Shown: positions 26,664-35,900 of the stretch, in pieces
Layout: every line of letters starts with the position of its first letter
Numbering within the stretch: the stretch's first letter is position 1
Origin: an uncultured Planctomycetaceae bacterium
Lineage (GTDB): Bacteria > Planctomycetota > Planctomycetia > Planctomycetales > Planctomycetaceae
NCBI GenBank assembly: GCA_903924405.1
Contig: CAIYBH010000306.1
Location: forward strand, 1-41,469
Length of the DNA: 41,469 bases
Direction of reading: 5' to 3'
The notes under the pieces: generated by a model
Database searches by the model: none
The model's input: only the letters and a program-made list of their open reading frames with translations
Told to the model about the DNA's origin: nothing
Program-made: the position numbers and the translations under genes

Positions 26664-27875
26664 ATGAAATTTGCACTCGTCATCCCGGATGGTGTCGCGG
26701 ATGAACCTCAGGCGTGCCTGGGTGGTCGGACACCGCTGCAGGCGGCCGACATTCCGCATATGGACCGCGTTGCTGCGTTGGGGGCCGTGGGACGCACCAA
26801 TAATGTGCCGAATTCGCTTCCCTCGGGCAGTGACGTGGGCACGATGAGCCTGTTTGGTTACAGCCCCCTGCGTTATCACACGGGGCGGGCGCCACTGGAA
26901 GCCGCAGCACAGGGCATTGAACTGAACCCGGGAGACTGGGCGATTCGGTGCAACCTTGTGACGATCGGTGACGATCGCATGCTGAGTTTCACGGCGGGGC
27001 AGTATCCGACAGAATCTGCCCGGGAATTGCTGCAGCAGCTTCAGCGTTCGCAGTGCGGGGACGCTCACTGGAAATTTCATGCGGGGGTCAGTTACCGCAA
27101 TCTGCTGATTTACCGAGCGCAGGGAACGGTGGCGCCGTTTACCTCGCAGACTCAGACGGTGCCACCCCACGACATCACGGATCAGATCATTACTCCGTTT
27201 CTTCCAGCCGGTCCGGGGTCAGAGGAACTGCGGTCTCTGATGGAACAGAGTCGCGGGTTGTTCGCTGCTGCACCTGCCAATCTGCAGCGACAGGCAGCCG
27301 GACAGCAGCCGGCCTCACAGATCTGGCTCTGGGGCCAGGGGCAGCGTCCTGCATTTCCGACCTTTGAACAACAGTATGGTTTGCGTGGAGCCGTGATTAC
27401 GGCTGTGGACCTGCTGCGGGGAATTGGTCGACTACTGGGCTGGCAGGTGATTGAAGTGCCCGGTGCCACGGGATACCTCGATACCGACTATGCAGCCAAA
27501 GGGGCGGCAGCCATTCGGACGCTTTCCAACCCCGACGTCGACTTCGTGGTCGTGCATGTCGAAGCGACCGACGAAGCCTCTCATGAAGGCCATGCCGATG
27601 AAAAGGTGCGGGCGGTCGAGCAGATTGATCGGCACATTGTGGGGCCACTGCACGCCTGGCTCCGGCAGCAGGGAGACTATCGACTGTTGATTTGCCCGGA
27701 CCATCCGACATTCCTCAGGACCAGAACTCACAGCCACGGGGACTGTCCGTTTGCCATGTGCGGTACCGGGATTGCGGCGTCCGGGGTGCGGGAATACAGC
27801 GAAATCAGCAGCGCCGAATCGTCGATCGCCTTCCCGGACGGATGGGACCTCATGGGCCATTTTGTCCACCCCTGA
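26664..27875 (+). CDS. apgM: Cofactor-independent phosphoglycerate mutase, archaeal ApgM type
   Basis: A 403-residue alkaline-phosphatase-superfamily enzyme that interconverts 3- and 2-phosphoglycerate in glycolysis, using two divalent metal ions. The start at 26664 places the metal-binding Asp9 in VIPDG at the N-terminus, as in the family. The nucleophile is Ser62 in GSDVGTMSLFGYSP. Further metal and substrate blocks are GDWAIRCNLVTI, TAVDLLRGIGRLLGW, EVPGATGYLDTDY, VHVEATDEASHEGHADEK and LICPDHPTFLRTRTHSHGDCPF. A homoserine-kinase-related subgroup of the same family exists in bacteria, so the alternative role in phosphorylating homoserine should be kept in mind. The 282 bases before it contain the hairpin CCGCAGG/CCTGCGG (26433-26455) without a U-tract. 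Confidence 0.9.
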   Translation: MKFALVIPDGVADEPQACLGGRTPLQAADIPHMDRVAALGAVGRTNNVPNSLPSGSDVGTMSLFGYSPLRYHTGRAPLEAAAQGIELNPGDWAIRCNLVTIGDDRMLSFTAGQYPTESARELLQQLQRSQCGDAHWKFHAGVSYRNLLIYRAQGTVAPFTSQTQTVPPHDITDQIITPFLPAGPGSEELRSLMEQSRGLFAAAPANLQRQAAGQQPASQIWLWGQGQRPAFPTFEQQYGLRGAVITAVDLLRGIGRLLGWQVIEVPGATGYLDTDYAAKGAAAIRTLSNPDVDFVVVHVEATDEASHEGHADEKVRAVEQIDRHIVGPLHAWLRQQGDYRLLICPDHPTFLRTRTHSHGDCPFAMCGTGIAASGVREYSEISSAESSIAFPDGWDLMGHFVHP

Positions 27876-28257
27876 AAAGACTCGGCAAATACTGCTGATT
27901 CCTGCCCGGGGTTGCATCGCGGCCCCGCGGTGACTGGATTGGCGGAACGCAGGCTGTCCGGACCATCTGGAAGGTTCCGGAGCTCCTTTTGTGATTTCCA
28001 TGCCAAAACTGTTGATTTGTTGCTGTTCTGGTGTTCTGATTCTGGACGACAATCGTTTGACCTGTCATGTTAAGCAGAATTCAGGCGAACTTCCGGGTCT
28101 GTTTCCAGAACTCCGGGGTTCCGCAAAGGCGTCGCTTCTGATGTGACGCTGGTCCTGTCTGCAGTTTTCTTCTCTCGGACGCGAACGAAGAATTCCCTGT
28201 GAACAGGACCTGACAGAACACAAGATCCACTGACGTGTCCCTGTTCTGGTGAGTCCT
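27876..28257. other. Intergenic region with mutually exclusive hairpins just upstream of the next gene
   Basis: No gene is recognised. The last 60 bases contain overlapping inverted repeats: GAACAGGAC (28201-28209) can pair with GTCCCTGTTC (28237-28246, one bulge), while CAGAACA (28214-28220) can pair with TGTTCTG (28242-28248). Both use the same right arm, so only one can form, and the arm ends at the GGTGAG ribosome-binding-like sequence before the ATG at 28258. Confidence 0.35.
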
Positions 28258-29667
28258 ATGCCTGTCGTTGTCCGCAACTCCACGAATTCCAGAGGCATTT
28301 CAGAATGTGGCAGGATCGGCGTTGCCATCTTCTGCTGTGTCATCGCGTTCAGTACGCACGCTGCAGGGCAGGAAGCGGCAGAACAGGCGCCTGCCACGCC
28401 AGCGCCGGCCCCCGCGGCCGAATCGGATGAAGCTGCCCGGCAGGCAGCCGCCACCAAAGAAAATGTGCCCGCCAACTGCGTGCAGCAGGTGCTGGCAGAG
28501 CAGCAGCTGACCCGGACTCTGCGAGAAATGCGGGAACCGCTGCCCTACCCCGACAAGAATGAAGCCGCCCGGCTGCGACGCGACTACACCAAACTGCTGT
28601 CAGACGGATTCACCAACGCCGCGGACACCACAAAGGTTCAGCAATACCTCGAATGGCAGCTGCTGCGAGTGACTGAATCGGATTTTATTGAAAACCCCGG
28701 TAACGTTCAGCAACTGCTGAAAGACATCGAATCGGACGTGCAGCGTGCTGGTGCCAATATTGGAAACCCTGCCAACCAGCTGACGGCCCGGAAAAAGTTC
28801 TGCGGCGAAGTGCTGACCATCGGCAGGAAGCTGCTCTCCAACAATTTCGATGCACGCGTTGCCTGCATTTCGATTCTGAAAGCCCTCCATGAAGTTCGTG
28901 CGGTACCCGGCGGTGCTCCAGCGAAACTTTACCCGGAAGCCCTGGCAACCCTGCTGGACATTCTGAATTCAAAAGAACAGCCGGATTCGGTGAAAGTGTT
29001 TGTGGCAAGTGCACTGCGTAATGTGCTGCGAAACTGTGACGTGATCGAAACGGAACAATTCCGGATTTGCGATGCGGTCGCCGCAGAACTGGCTCGCAGT
29101 TGTACTCAGAGTGCTTATCAGCAAACCCTGCTGGAAACGCTGTTTGATGTGCGTCGTGCTCGCAAGACAGTCGGTGGTGCTGAACCAACCGTGATGAAGT
29201 CCTTTGCCGCGGTTCTTGATGATCGCAGCCGACCGGTGGAAGTTCGCTGCCTTGCCGCCATGGGGATTGGCCGTGGTGCGTTTGACAATCAGATGCGTCT
29301 GGATCCGCTCGCATGGAAAATCGCGCAGCTGGCCGGGGACGCGGCGGTCGAATTCAATCGCTCGCCCGGCGACTCCAAATGGCCGGCCTGCGGAGCTTCG
29401 CTGATCTTTGCATTCCGACATGTCACCAATGAAGAGGCCACAGCGGCCCTGCTGGATCGGAAGGGGCTGTTGAATCGTTCAGGTGGTACAGCACCCTCAA
29501 AGATCATTTCAGAGGCGGCACCGCTTGTGAAGGTTGTCGGATTGAAGCTGATCGAAAACGGCGACTCCATCGCACCGGATGATGTACGCCCACTCGCGGA
29601 GTGGATTCAATCCAACCGTCCTGAGTCCCTGAAGTGGGATGACAAAGCCCCCGACCTGACTCCCTGA
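28258..29667 (+). CDS. Secreted helical-repeat-like protein of unknown function
   Basis: I do not recognise a named family. The 469-residue product has an N-terminal signal peptide (hydrophobic GVAIFCCVIAFSTHA, likely cut after AAG near residue 36), then an Ala/Pro-rich linker (about 37-70). From about 80 to 440 the chain is almost entirely amphipathic helices with the spacing of HEAT/armadillo-like repeats: for example FDARVACISILKALHEVR, PEALATLLDILNS, SVKVFVASALRNVLRNCD and RPVEVRCLAAMGIGRGAF. Such repeats act as binding scaffolds. The ATG at 28258 follows GGTGAG; a GTG at 28249 is also in frame. No partner gene is obvious; the repeat array begins 45 bases after its stop. Confidence 0.75.
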   Translation: MPVVVRNSTNSRGISECGRIGVAIFCCVIAFSTHAAGQEAAEQAPATPAPAPAAESDEAARQAAATKENVPANCVQQVLAEQQLTRTLREMREPLPYPDKNEAARLRRDYTKLLSDGFTNAADTTKVQQYLEWQLLRVTESDFIENPGNVQQLLKDIESDVQRAGANIGNPANQLTARKKFCGEVLTIGRKLLSNNFDARVACISILKALHEVRAVPGGAPAKLYPEALATLLDILNSKEQPDSVKVFVASALRNVLRNCDVIETEQFRICDAVAAELARSCTQSAYQQTLLETLFDVRRARKTVGGAEPTVMKSFAAVLDDRSRPVEVRCLAAMGIGRGAFDNQMRLDPLAWKIAQLAGDAAVEFNRSPGDSKWPACGASLIFAFRHVTNEEATAALLDRKGLLNRSGGTAPSKIISEAAPLVKVVGLKLIENGDSIAPDDVRPLAEWIQSNRPESLKWDDKAPDLTP

Positions 29668-29711
29668 GTCGCTGCGGGCGGGCGATTCGTTGCGGGCTGG
29701 CGATTTGTTGC

Positions 29712-30182
29712 GGGGGGGCGAAGTTCCACCTGAGCCGCCACCCGGGCCTTGGTTTTCAAACCACGGATGCACACGGATCAGCACGGATGGTTTGAGCGAT
29801 GTCGATTTGTTGCGGGAGGGCGAAGTTCCACCTGAGCCGCAAACCTGGGTGCGATTGCTGGGCGTTGGGTTTCAGCACCACGGATGGACATGGGTCAACA
29901 CAGATGGATTCTGTCGTGGCGGGAGGGCGAAGTTCCACCTGAGCCGCAAACCTGGCTGCGTCTGCTGGGCTTTGGGGTTTAGAACCACGGATGGACTCAG
30001 ATCAACACAGATGGATTTGGTTGGATGATCCTCTGGCGGGTGTTGTTGTGAGCGGCGACGCGTTAGCGGCCGGTTGCGATTTGACAAATGTGTTGGATCG
30101 CTTGAATTTTAGAACCACGGAAAGACACGGAAAGACACGGAAGGCTTTGTCGTGCGGGCGGGCGAAATTAAACCTGAGCCGC
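29712..30182. repeat. Composite intergenic repeat array (modules A, B and C)
   Basis: Module A contains GGCGAAGTTCCACCTGAGCC and occurs at 29712-29738, 29813-29840, 29920-29947 and, diverged, at 30153-30182. The first three copies are spaced 101 and 107 bases apart. After each comes module C, of the form ACCACGGATG-ACAC-GATCA-CACGGATGG (29760-29790, 29877-29910, 29983-30017; a variant made of AAAGACACGG units at 30115-30142). Module B, GCGGCGACGCGTTAGCGGCC followed by GGTTGCGATT, lies near 30050-30080. All three look like dispersed planctomycete intergenic repeats. They produce short spurious frames with peptides such as EVPPEP. No transposase is present. Confidence 0.85.
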
Positions 30183-30268
30183 CAACCCTCCAGACGCTCG
30201 TTCCCTGCACCATCATTCCCACAACCGCGTGATTCACTCGCGGATTGCGGATCACATTGGGGGGGCAT

Positions 30269-30315
30269 AAAAAAGCCCCGGTGATCTCACACAGGACGCG
30301 TGGAATCACCGGGGC
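30269..30315 (-). terminator. Intrinsic terminator of the coiled-coil protein gene
   Basis: Perfect 11-bp arms GCCCCGGTGAT (30275-30285) and ATCACCGGGGC (30305-30315) with a 19-base loop; on the minus strand the stem runs straight into six U residues (30269-30274). It lies 33 bases after the stop codon at 30348, as expected for an intrinsic terminator. Confidence 0.9.
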
Positions 30316-30347
30316 CATGTCATCGGAATCCCGCTGAGGGATTAGTT

Positions 30348-31118
30348 TCAGTTGCCGGCTGGAGCGGGTTCGGCTGGTGGCTGTTCGCCTTCCACCTTCG
30401 GCTGCTCTTCCGTTTTTGCGTCGTCGGGAGTGTCGGTGGCTGGCTGCTCAACCTTCTTGCTCTCATCCGTCGCCTTCTTCAGCTGCTCAAGTTCTTCCTG
30501 AGCCTTTTTAGCGGCGGCTTCGGCGGCAGCCTGTGCTTTCTGGATCTCATTCACCTGAATCTTCAGGGCATCGCGTTCTTCAGCCGCAGCGGCCAGTTCC
30601 TTGCGGATCTGGGCCTGAGTTTCCTCGCTCTTGACGGCTTCTTCCCGCAGCGTGGCGACTTGTCCCACGGCGGTTTTGTGTGCAGCCTCGGCCTTGTCAG
30701 CACGTTCTTTCTGGCTGACCACAGCGGCTTTTTCGGCATCCAGTTGTTTCTGCAGTTCTGCGATCTTCGCTTCCATGGCGGCTTTGAGGCTGGCCATTTC
30801 GGCCTGAGTGGCCTGCAGTGACTTCTGAGTCGCCGCCAGTTCCTCATTCGTTTTGTCAGCCGCCGCCTTGGAGGCTGCGAGGTCTGCCTCGGTCTTTCGC
30901 AGTGCGATTTCCATGTCGTCGGCATCTTCAGCGCGGCTGAGTGCCTTGGCGTAGGGAATCATCTCGCGATACGTGCCATCTTTGGCCCGATACCACTGTT
31001 TGGCGGTGGCCGTTGTGGCACACTTCTTTTTAGGAAACAGGAAGCAGCCTTTTTCGCCTGCTTCCAATGCACCGGCAGCGAGAACGGAAATTGTCAGTGA
31101 CGCGAGGAGTTTTTTCAT
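30348..31118 (-). CDS. Exported coiled-coil protein of unknown function
   Basis: The 256-residue product starts at the ATG at 31118, with a clear signal peptide (MKKLLASLTISVLAAGALEA). After a short Cys-containing basic segment (GCFLFPKKKC) and a segment around KQWYRAKDGTYREMIPY, residues about 65-215 form a continuous Ala/Glu/Lys/Gln-rich coiled coil (for example ATQKSLQATQAEMASLKAAM). The last about 40 residues are Pro/Glu-rich and disordered. No catalytic motif is present; a structural or periplasmic spacer role is inference. It has its own promoter (31178-31204) and terminator (30269-30315), so it is monocistronic, and it is divergent from the kinase gene. Confidence 0.82.
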   Translation of the reverse strand: MKKLLASLTISVLAAGALEAGEKGCFLFPKKKCATTATAKQWYRAKDGTYREMIPYAKALSRAEDADDMEIALRKTEADLAASKAAADKTNEELAATQKSLQATQAEMASLKAAMEAKIAELQKQLDAEKAAVVSQKERADKAEAAHKTAVGQVATLREEAVKSEETQAQIRKELAAAAEERDALKIQVNEIQKAQAAAEAAAKKAQEELEQLKKATDESKKVEQPATDTPDDAKTEEQPKVEGEQPPAEPAPAGN

Positions 31119-31177
31119 CGTAACGCTCGTTACAGAATGCAGGGGAATTGCCACAGGCGGCAATCTGAAATGGAGGG

Positions 31178-31204
31178 ATTATAGCGCGGGGAATCCGGTG
31201 TCAG
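31178..31204 (-). promoter_or_regulatory. Sigma-70-like promoter of the coiled-coil protein gene
   Basis: On the minus strand a perfect TATAAT (31178-31183) is preceded by CTGACA (31199-31204) with a 15-base spacer, shorter than the optimal 17. Transcription would begin near 31171, giving a leader of about 50 bases before the ATG at 31118. Confidence 0.5.
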
Positions 31205-31624
31205 AAAACAGGAAACTGCGCATTGCGAGGAAAATGGAGAAAAAACACGGAGTGGGCAAAGAAAAACTCAAGTGTTGATTTCTCGGATTATCTGTGATGT
31301 GAATCCTGAGAAAAGTCACCGGTAGCGAATAAAAAACACTCTCATTACTGAAAAACCGATTCAAAAGCGGCTTTTCAGGTGCATGTTGGCGGCTGCGGGC
31401 GCGTCAGAGGGATGAGCGGGCGTCGCTCGTCGTTTGGCGGAAGGACGCGGCAGATTTCGGTATTTTCCCGGGGGTACGGCAGTTCCCTACTGGTGGTAGG
31501 CTGGAAATCTGTGATAATGCGGGCCTGCTGCGGGTGGTGTGCGTATCGCTCAATCAGCAAACGCCCCTTGTGGATTCCGCGGCGGTCATTGGCATTCAAG
31601 GCACCTGAAAGAAGCATCCCTGGC
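31205..31624. other. Remainder of the divergent intergenic region before the kinase gene
   Basis: The stretch 31215-31360 is visibly richer in A+T than its surroundings. It contains an 11-bp inverted repeat (31348-31378). A possible extended -10 for the kinase, TGTGATAAT, lies at 31510-31518. No gene is recognised, although the kinase frame is open back to 31379. Confidence 0.4.
31348..31378. repeat. Inverted repeat in the divergent promoter region
   Basis: Arms CTGAAAAACCG (31348-31358) and CGGCTTTTCAG (31368-31378) pair over 11 positions with one mismatch and a 9-base loop. It lies between two divergently transcribed genes, so it is not placed to terminate either. It could be an operator or an RNA leader structure. 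Confidence 0.5.
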
Positions 31625-32779
31625 GTGGTTGACCCGACTGAAAAAAACGCCGACGTGGCAGCTCGCATGAAAGAGCTTCAGCATCGGTACGCGGGACTCT
31701 TGATGAAGCCTGGCATCCGCTGGACGTCAGAGCGCTCGTTTTTGAAACGGCTGGGGACCGGTGGCCAGGGGTGTGTGATGCTCGCCGAACGTCGCGGAGC
31801 GGCTCTGTTCAGTATCCCCGTCGCTCTCAAGTTTTTTTCGCCCGCTGCCTTTGATTCGCACGAGAGCTACGACATCGAAATGCATCGGCTGGCCGAGGTC
31901 TCGGCGATCGTCGCGCGGATCCAGGTGGATCACCTGGTCTCAGTGCATTCCTTCCAGCTGGATGAAGGCATCTATGTTCTGGAAATGGAGTGGATTGACG
32001 GTTTTGATCTGCTGCACATTCTGCGACGGGACAGCCTGGAAATTGTCCAGGACGCGGTCACAGAGCGTCGCTGGGCCACAATCAATGAACGCGTAATCAC
32101 CACGGGCGAAGTGGACTGTCGCTTAAAGCCGGGTATGGCGGTGGCGATTCTGCGTGAGTGTCTGGAAGGGATTGCTGCGCTGCACCGTGGCGGCATTATT
32201 CACTGTGACCTGAAGCCTTCCAACGTGATGGTGAAACGCACCGGGCAGGTCAAGATTATCGACATTGGATCCGCATTCTGGGTTGGCCGTCCGCCTGAAA
32301 GGCAGCCCTGCACTCTGGAATACGCGGCTCCGGAAGTCCTGACGGGTCATCGTGCCACCCCGCAGTCAGACCTCGCCAGTCTGGGCTACATGCTGATTGA
32401 AATGCTCTCAGGGTCTCGCCCATTTTCCGGTCTGTCGTTTGACCAGATCATTCAGTCCAAGCTGAACATCCTCGACAAGCTTCCGGGGCTGCTGCCGATG
32501 GAAGAGTTTCAGTTCAGTGAGGCTTTGATTCGGCTGCTGCGCGGTTTGGTACACCCGGATCCATCCAAACGCTTCAGTTCTGCCGAGCAGGCCGAACTAT
32601 CGGACATTGGTGCCGCAGGCTTTCTGCGGGATCTGGTCAAGAGTGACATGGCCGAAGCCTACGGCATGGAACTGCGGCGCTGGATTGAAGAACTGGAAAG
32701 CAACGTCAATCGGCGGCTGTACAACGAAGCGCCGGTGATTCCCAACGGAACCACCCGGATCGTCGTTCGCGACACCTGA
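31625..32779 (+). CDS. Serine/threonine protein kinase (non-RD type, soluble)
   Basis: A 384-residue Hanks-type kinase from the GTG at 31625; an ATG at 31667 is the alternative and neither has a strong ribosome binding site. The P-loop is LGTGGQGCV (Gly44 region), the ATP-binding Lys69 is in VALKFF, the catalytic loop is HCDLKPSNVM with Asp195, and the metal-binding Asp213 sits in DIGSAF, where most kinases have DFG. His-Cys-Asp in place of His-Arg-Asp makes it a non-RD kinase, which usually does not need activation-loop phosphorylation. The APE motif is APEVLTG. About 60 residues follow the kinase domain; no transmembrane helix or sensor domain is seen. The substrate is unknown. Planctomycetes encode many such kinases. 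Confidence 0.88.
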   Translation: MVDPTEKNADVAARMKELQHRYAGLLMKPGIRWTSERSFLKRLGTGGQGCVMLAERRGAALFSIPVALKFFSPAAFDSHESYDIEMHRLAEVSAIVARIQVDHLVSVHSFQLDEGIYVLEMEWIDGFDLLHILRRDSLEIVQDAVTERRWATINERVITTGEVDCRLKPGMAVAILRECLEGIAALHRGGIIHCDLKPSNVMVKRTGQVKIIDIGSAFWVGRPPERQPCTLEYAAPEVLTGHRATPQSDLASLGYMLIEMLSGSRPFSGLSFDQIIQSKLNILDKLPGLLPMEEFQFSEALIRLLRGLVHPDPSKRFSSAEQAELSDIGAAGFLRDLVKSDMAEAYGMELRRWIEELESNVNRRLYNEAPVIPNGTTRIVVRDT

Positions 32780-32841
32780 CCCTGGATCATCAAACGCAAC
32801 CCCGTAGCCGCAAGGCATAAGCCGCATGTGAGCGGTATCAC

Positions 32842-32910
32842 AATCACGCAACCCCCGGCTAAAGCGTTGCCGCGCAGATGCCAGCGGCTCAGATGGAACT
32901 TCGCCCTCCC
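32842..32910 (-). repeat. Inverted copy of repeat modules B and A
   Basis: On the minus strand 32884-32910 contains GGCGAAGTTCCATCTGAGCC, module A with one change, and 32842-32875 reads GCGCGGCAACGCTTTAGCCG then GGGGTTGCG, a relative of module B. Orientation is opposite to the array at 29.7-30.2 kb. It fills the gap between the convergent kinase gene and the large secreted protein gene. Confidence 0.75.
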
Positions 32911-32945
32911 AGCCTTCCTTGCTCTCGCAAATCGCAACCATGGTG

Positions 32946-35900
32946 TCAGGGAGTGCTGGTTGTTGGTGCGGGGTCGGTGGCGCCTGTCATTCGAAATGGT
33001 GACGTGCCAGTACCGGCGTCGGCTGTTAGTTTGCGAATTTCCAGGTCATCAAGGTGCACTTCGGCCTGACCTGTCAGGCTGGCCGAAAAGCGAAACTGGC
33101 CGTCGCGTGTGATGGGACGAATCATTTCGAACGGGATCCATTCCGTGGTCAATTCCGGCTTCAGGCCATTTTCAGCGCCCAGTTCAGAATCATACAGCAG
33201 CAGGGATCGTCGGGATCCTGCAGAGACGGCCACGCCGCGACGCACTCGACCGCGAACAAACATGATGTCTCCTGCCGCGACAGGGATTGGTGGTGAGGTG
33301 ACGGACAGCGGAGTCAGATCGTCACGTGTTCCGGATTTCATACCGGGCTCTGAATACCACGCAGCCAGCCGCAGCATCTTTCCCGTATTGCCTGACGGGA
33401 TGATATCCGCTGTTGCCGAAAACACGGATTTGTCAGCGACCTCTCGTGTCCAGCCGTCGAGGGCCAGATTTTTCTGCTGGTCAAAACTTCCTGACGACAG
33501 CAGGTTTTCAGAAACCGCTTCCGTATTCTGTCGGACATAGCGCATCAGCCGCCAGTGTTCCGGCAGTGTGGAGAAGGAAATGGTGTGCGGTGAGGCGGTG
33601 GCTGAGGTGAGTTCTGCCACGGCATCTTTCCAGCAGAGATGCTGCAGCAGTCGGAGATTTCGCATCGCGTCGGCGGCGAGCAGTGCTGCTTCCTGAAAAT
33701 CGCCGTTCTTCCGTTCGAAATCCGCTCGATCGAGCGACTGCTGAACTGTGGTCAGGATCTTATCAGTCCCTGCGGGAACCACGTGTTCGTTGCGGAGTGT
33801 TTCGATGGTGCCCATGACGCGTTTGTGTTTGAGCGTCGCGAGTTCGATCGATTTTTCAGCGGAGCGACCGGCCATCGCATGAATCTTCTGCTCCAGCGCG
33901 CGAATAATGCCGGTGTCAGAGGTGACGATGAGCGCCGAGGACCGATCAAAATCCCGAATGCGAATGGCCAGTCCGCCTGCGGTCACTTCCCGCGGCAGGC
34001 TGCGAATTCCGGTCGTGGAAATCTGCCATGCTGATGCGGTTTCTGTTGCCGCGACGATCATGCTGACTTCACGTTCATACATCGGTGCCGGAACATACTG
34101 CGAGACGTTGTCCCAGGCGACCGCCAGAATCAGTGTTGTTCCATTGCCGCTGATGACCACTGCATCGTGGCTGGTCGGAGCGTCAAGGCCCGTCACTGTG
34201 ACGCCTGAGGGTGTTCCGTTCAGCGACAGGGATGCGCTCTTTGATCGATTTCGAGCGTTTGTCGGCAGAGCTGGCTTTGGTGTCTGCAGTGCCAGGTACC
34301 CTTCCCTGCGTCCTCGGGCAAGAAACGGTTCCAGCAGCGAAATCTCCAGATCCGCGATTTCCATGGCCAGCAGGATTTCGCGATCCCCGGGATCCTGTGA
34401 CTGCAGGGGACGTGTTTTCCAGAATCCGATGCCCCGGTAACCTGCCGACAGGGCGGCGTAGACCTGATGCTGAATCTGCTCGGGTTCCACAATGGGCAGC
34501 GGGGCGCCGTTTCGCCACTGCAGCTGCATCGACGACGGCTCGACCTGTACCCACGTCCACGGAAACGACAACTGACCGGCAGTTTTCTGGCGATGCAGCA
34601 GCAGATTCCGGAGGGCTCCGAAACTTTCTTCCCGGCCGACGACATGTCGTCCCATCCCGACCAGATCAATCTCACGTGCGGCAGCGCCTTCTGCTCCGGT
34701 CACATCCGCCATCTGCAGACGCTGGTGAACTCGATCCGCACTGCGGACCTCACGAGACCATGCCAGCAGATGCGGGAGCTCTGCCGGAATCACGCGCGTC
34801 CCTTCATACCAGGCAGACACGTGGGGGCAGAATTGATCCAGTGGTGGCAGCGACTGCCGCAGAGTGGAAAAATCGGCGTCGGAGAACTCAGGATGCGGCG
34901 GCGTCGCGATGACAGCCAGACCCTCCTGCGCCAGCAGTTTTGAACGTTCGAGGTTGCGATGGTCGGACACCCAGACCGAATTCACTCCCAGCTCACGCAG
35001 CGTGGCAATCGATTCCTCATGGTCCGGCAGCAGACGCAGAATCCCGGGCTGACGATTGACCATGATGGCTCCGAGTTCCACATCCAGCGGGACATAATCC
35101 CCGCGAATCTCTCCCGGAACCTCAACCGACTGAGTAACAGGCAGGGCAGAAATCAGGGATTCCGGAGGTGTGATGACCGGGCCGTAGGTTGACGCGCCGA
35201 CATCCAGCCACAAGTCTCCGGGGGATGACTCGGTCAGAATCGCGAGGCCGGTGATCAGTGGAGCCCGCAGTCGAATGTCGGATCGATTCAGTTCGGCACG
35301 CGTCCGTCGCAGTAACGCTTCCATCCCCTTCTTCGTGACAGTCACTCGCAGCATCTGCACCTGTTCTTCGCGCCGAATCATGTCCCCCGGCAGGTACATC
35401 GTGAGTGGTTTTCCGGTGCGTGGATCGGTCTGGTCCGGCAGCATGATTTCCAATGCGAGGGTTGCGCCTGTGAAGGTCGCTTCCACCTGCACGCTGGCTG
35501 AAAAGTCATAGTGCAGCCGCGAGGGCTTCTGACGGGATGTCAGGCGAATGGCTTCCGGAGTTCCCTGGCTTCGCAGCAGAAAGCGGGTTGTGGGTCGACC
35601 TTCTGCATTCACCAGTTCACGCAGGACTTCTGTCTGCTGAGGCCCGGATGTGCAGAACCACTCCGCAGCGGGTTCTTCCTCAGACGCGGTGAACGCCGCC
35701 GGTGCAGCAATCACAGGGCGACTACGATTGGATTGCGGGGCTGCAGATTCTGCCGTGCCCGTTTTATCCGCGGTTCCCGCGTTACTGCCGGCCCCAGCAT
35801 TGTTGTCTGATACAGCGTCGTCGGATACAGCGGCCTTGCCCGCGGTGGACGGGGACGTCTCTGCGGAATCGTTTGAGTCTGAAGCCTCCACCTCGGACCC

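Noticed and set aside
29690..30028. A 112-codon plus-strand frame with repeated EVPPEP-like peptides
   Set aside because: It is produced by the intergenic repeat array; the periodic peptide comes from the repeated DNA modules, not from a protein family.
32597..32941. A 114-codon minus-strand frame after the kinase gene
   Set aside because: Made by the inverted repeat modules plus antisense kinase sequence.
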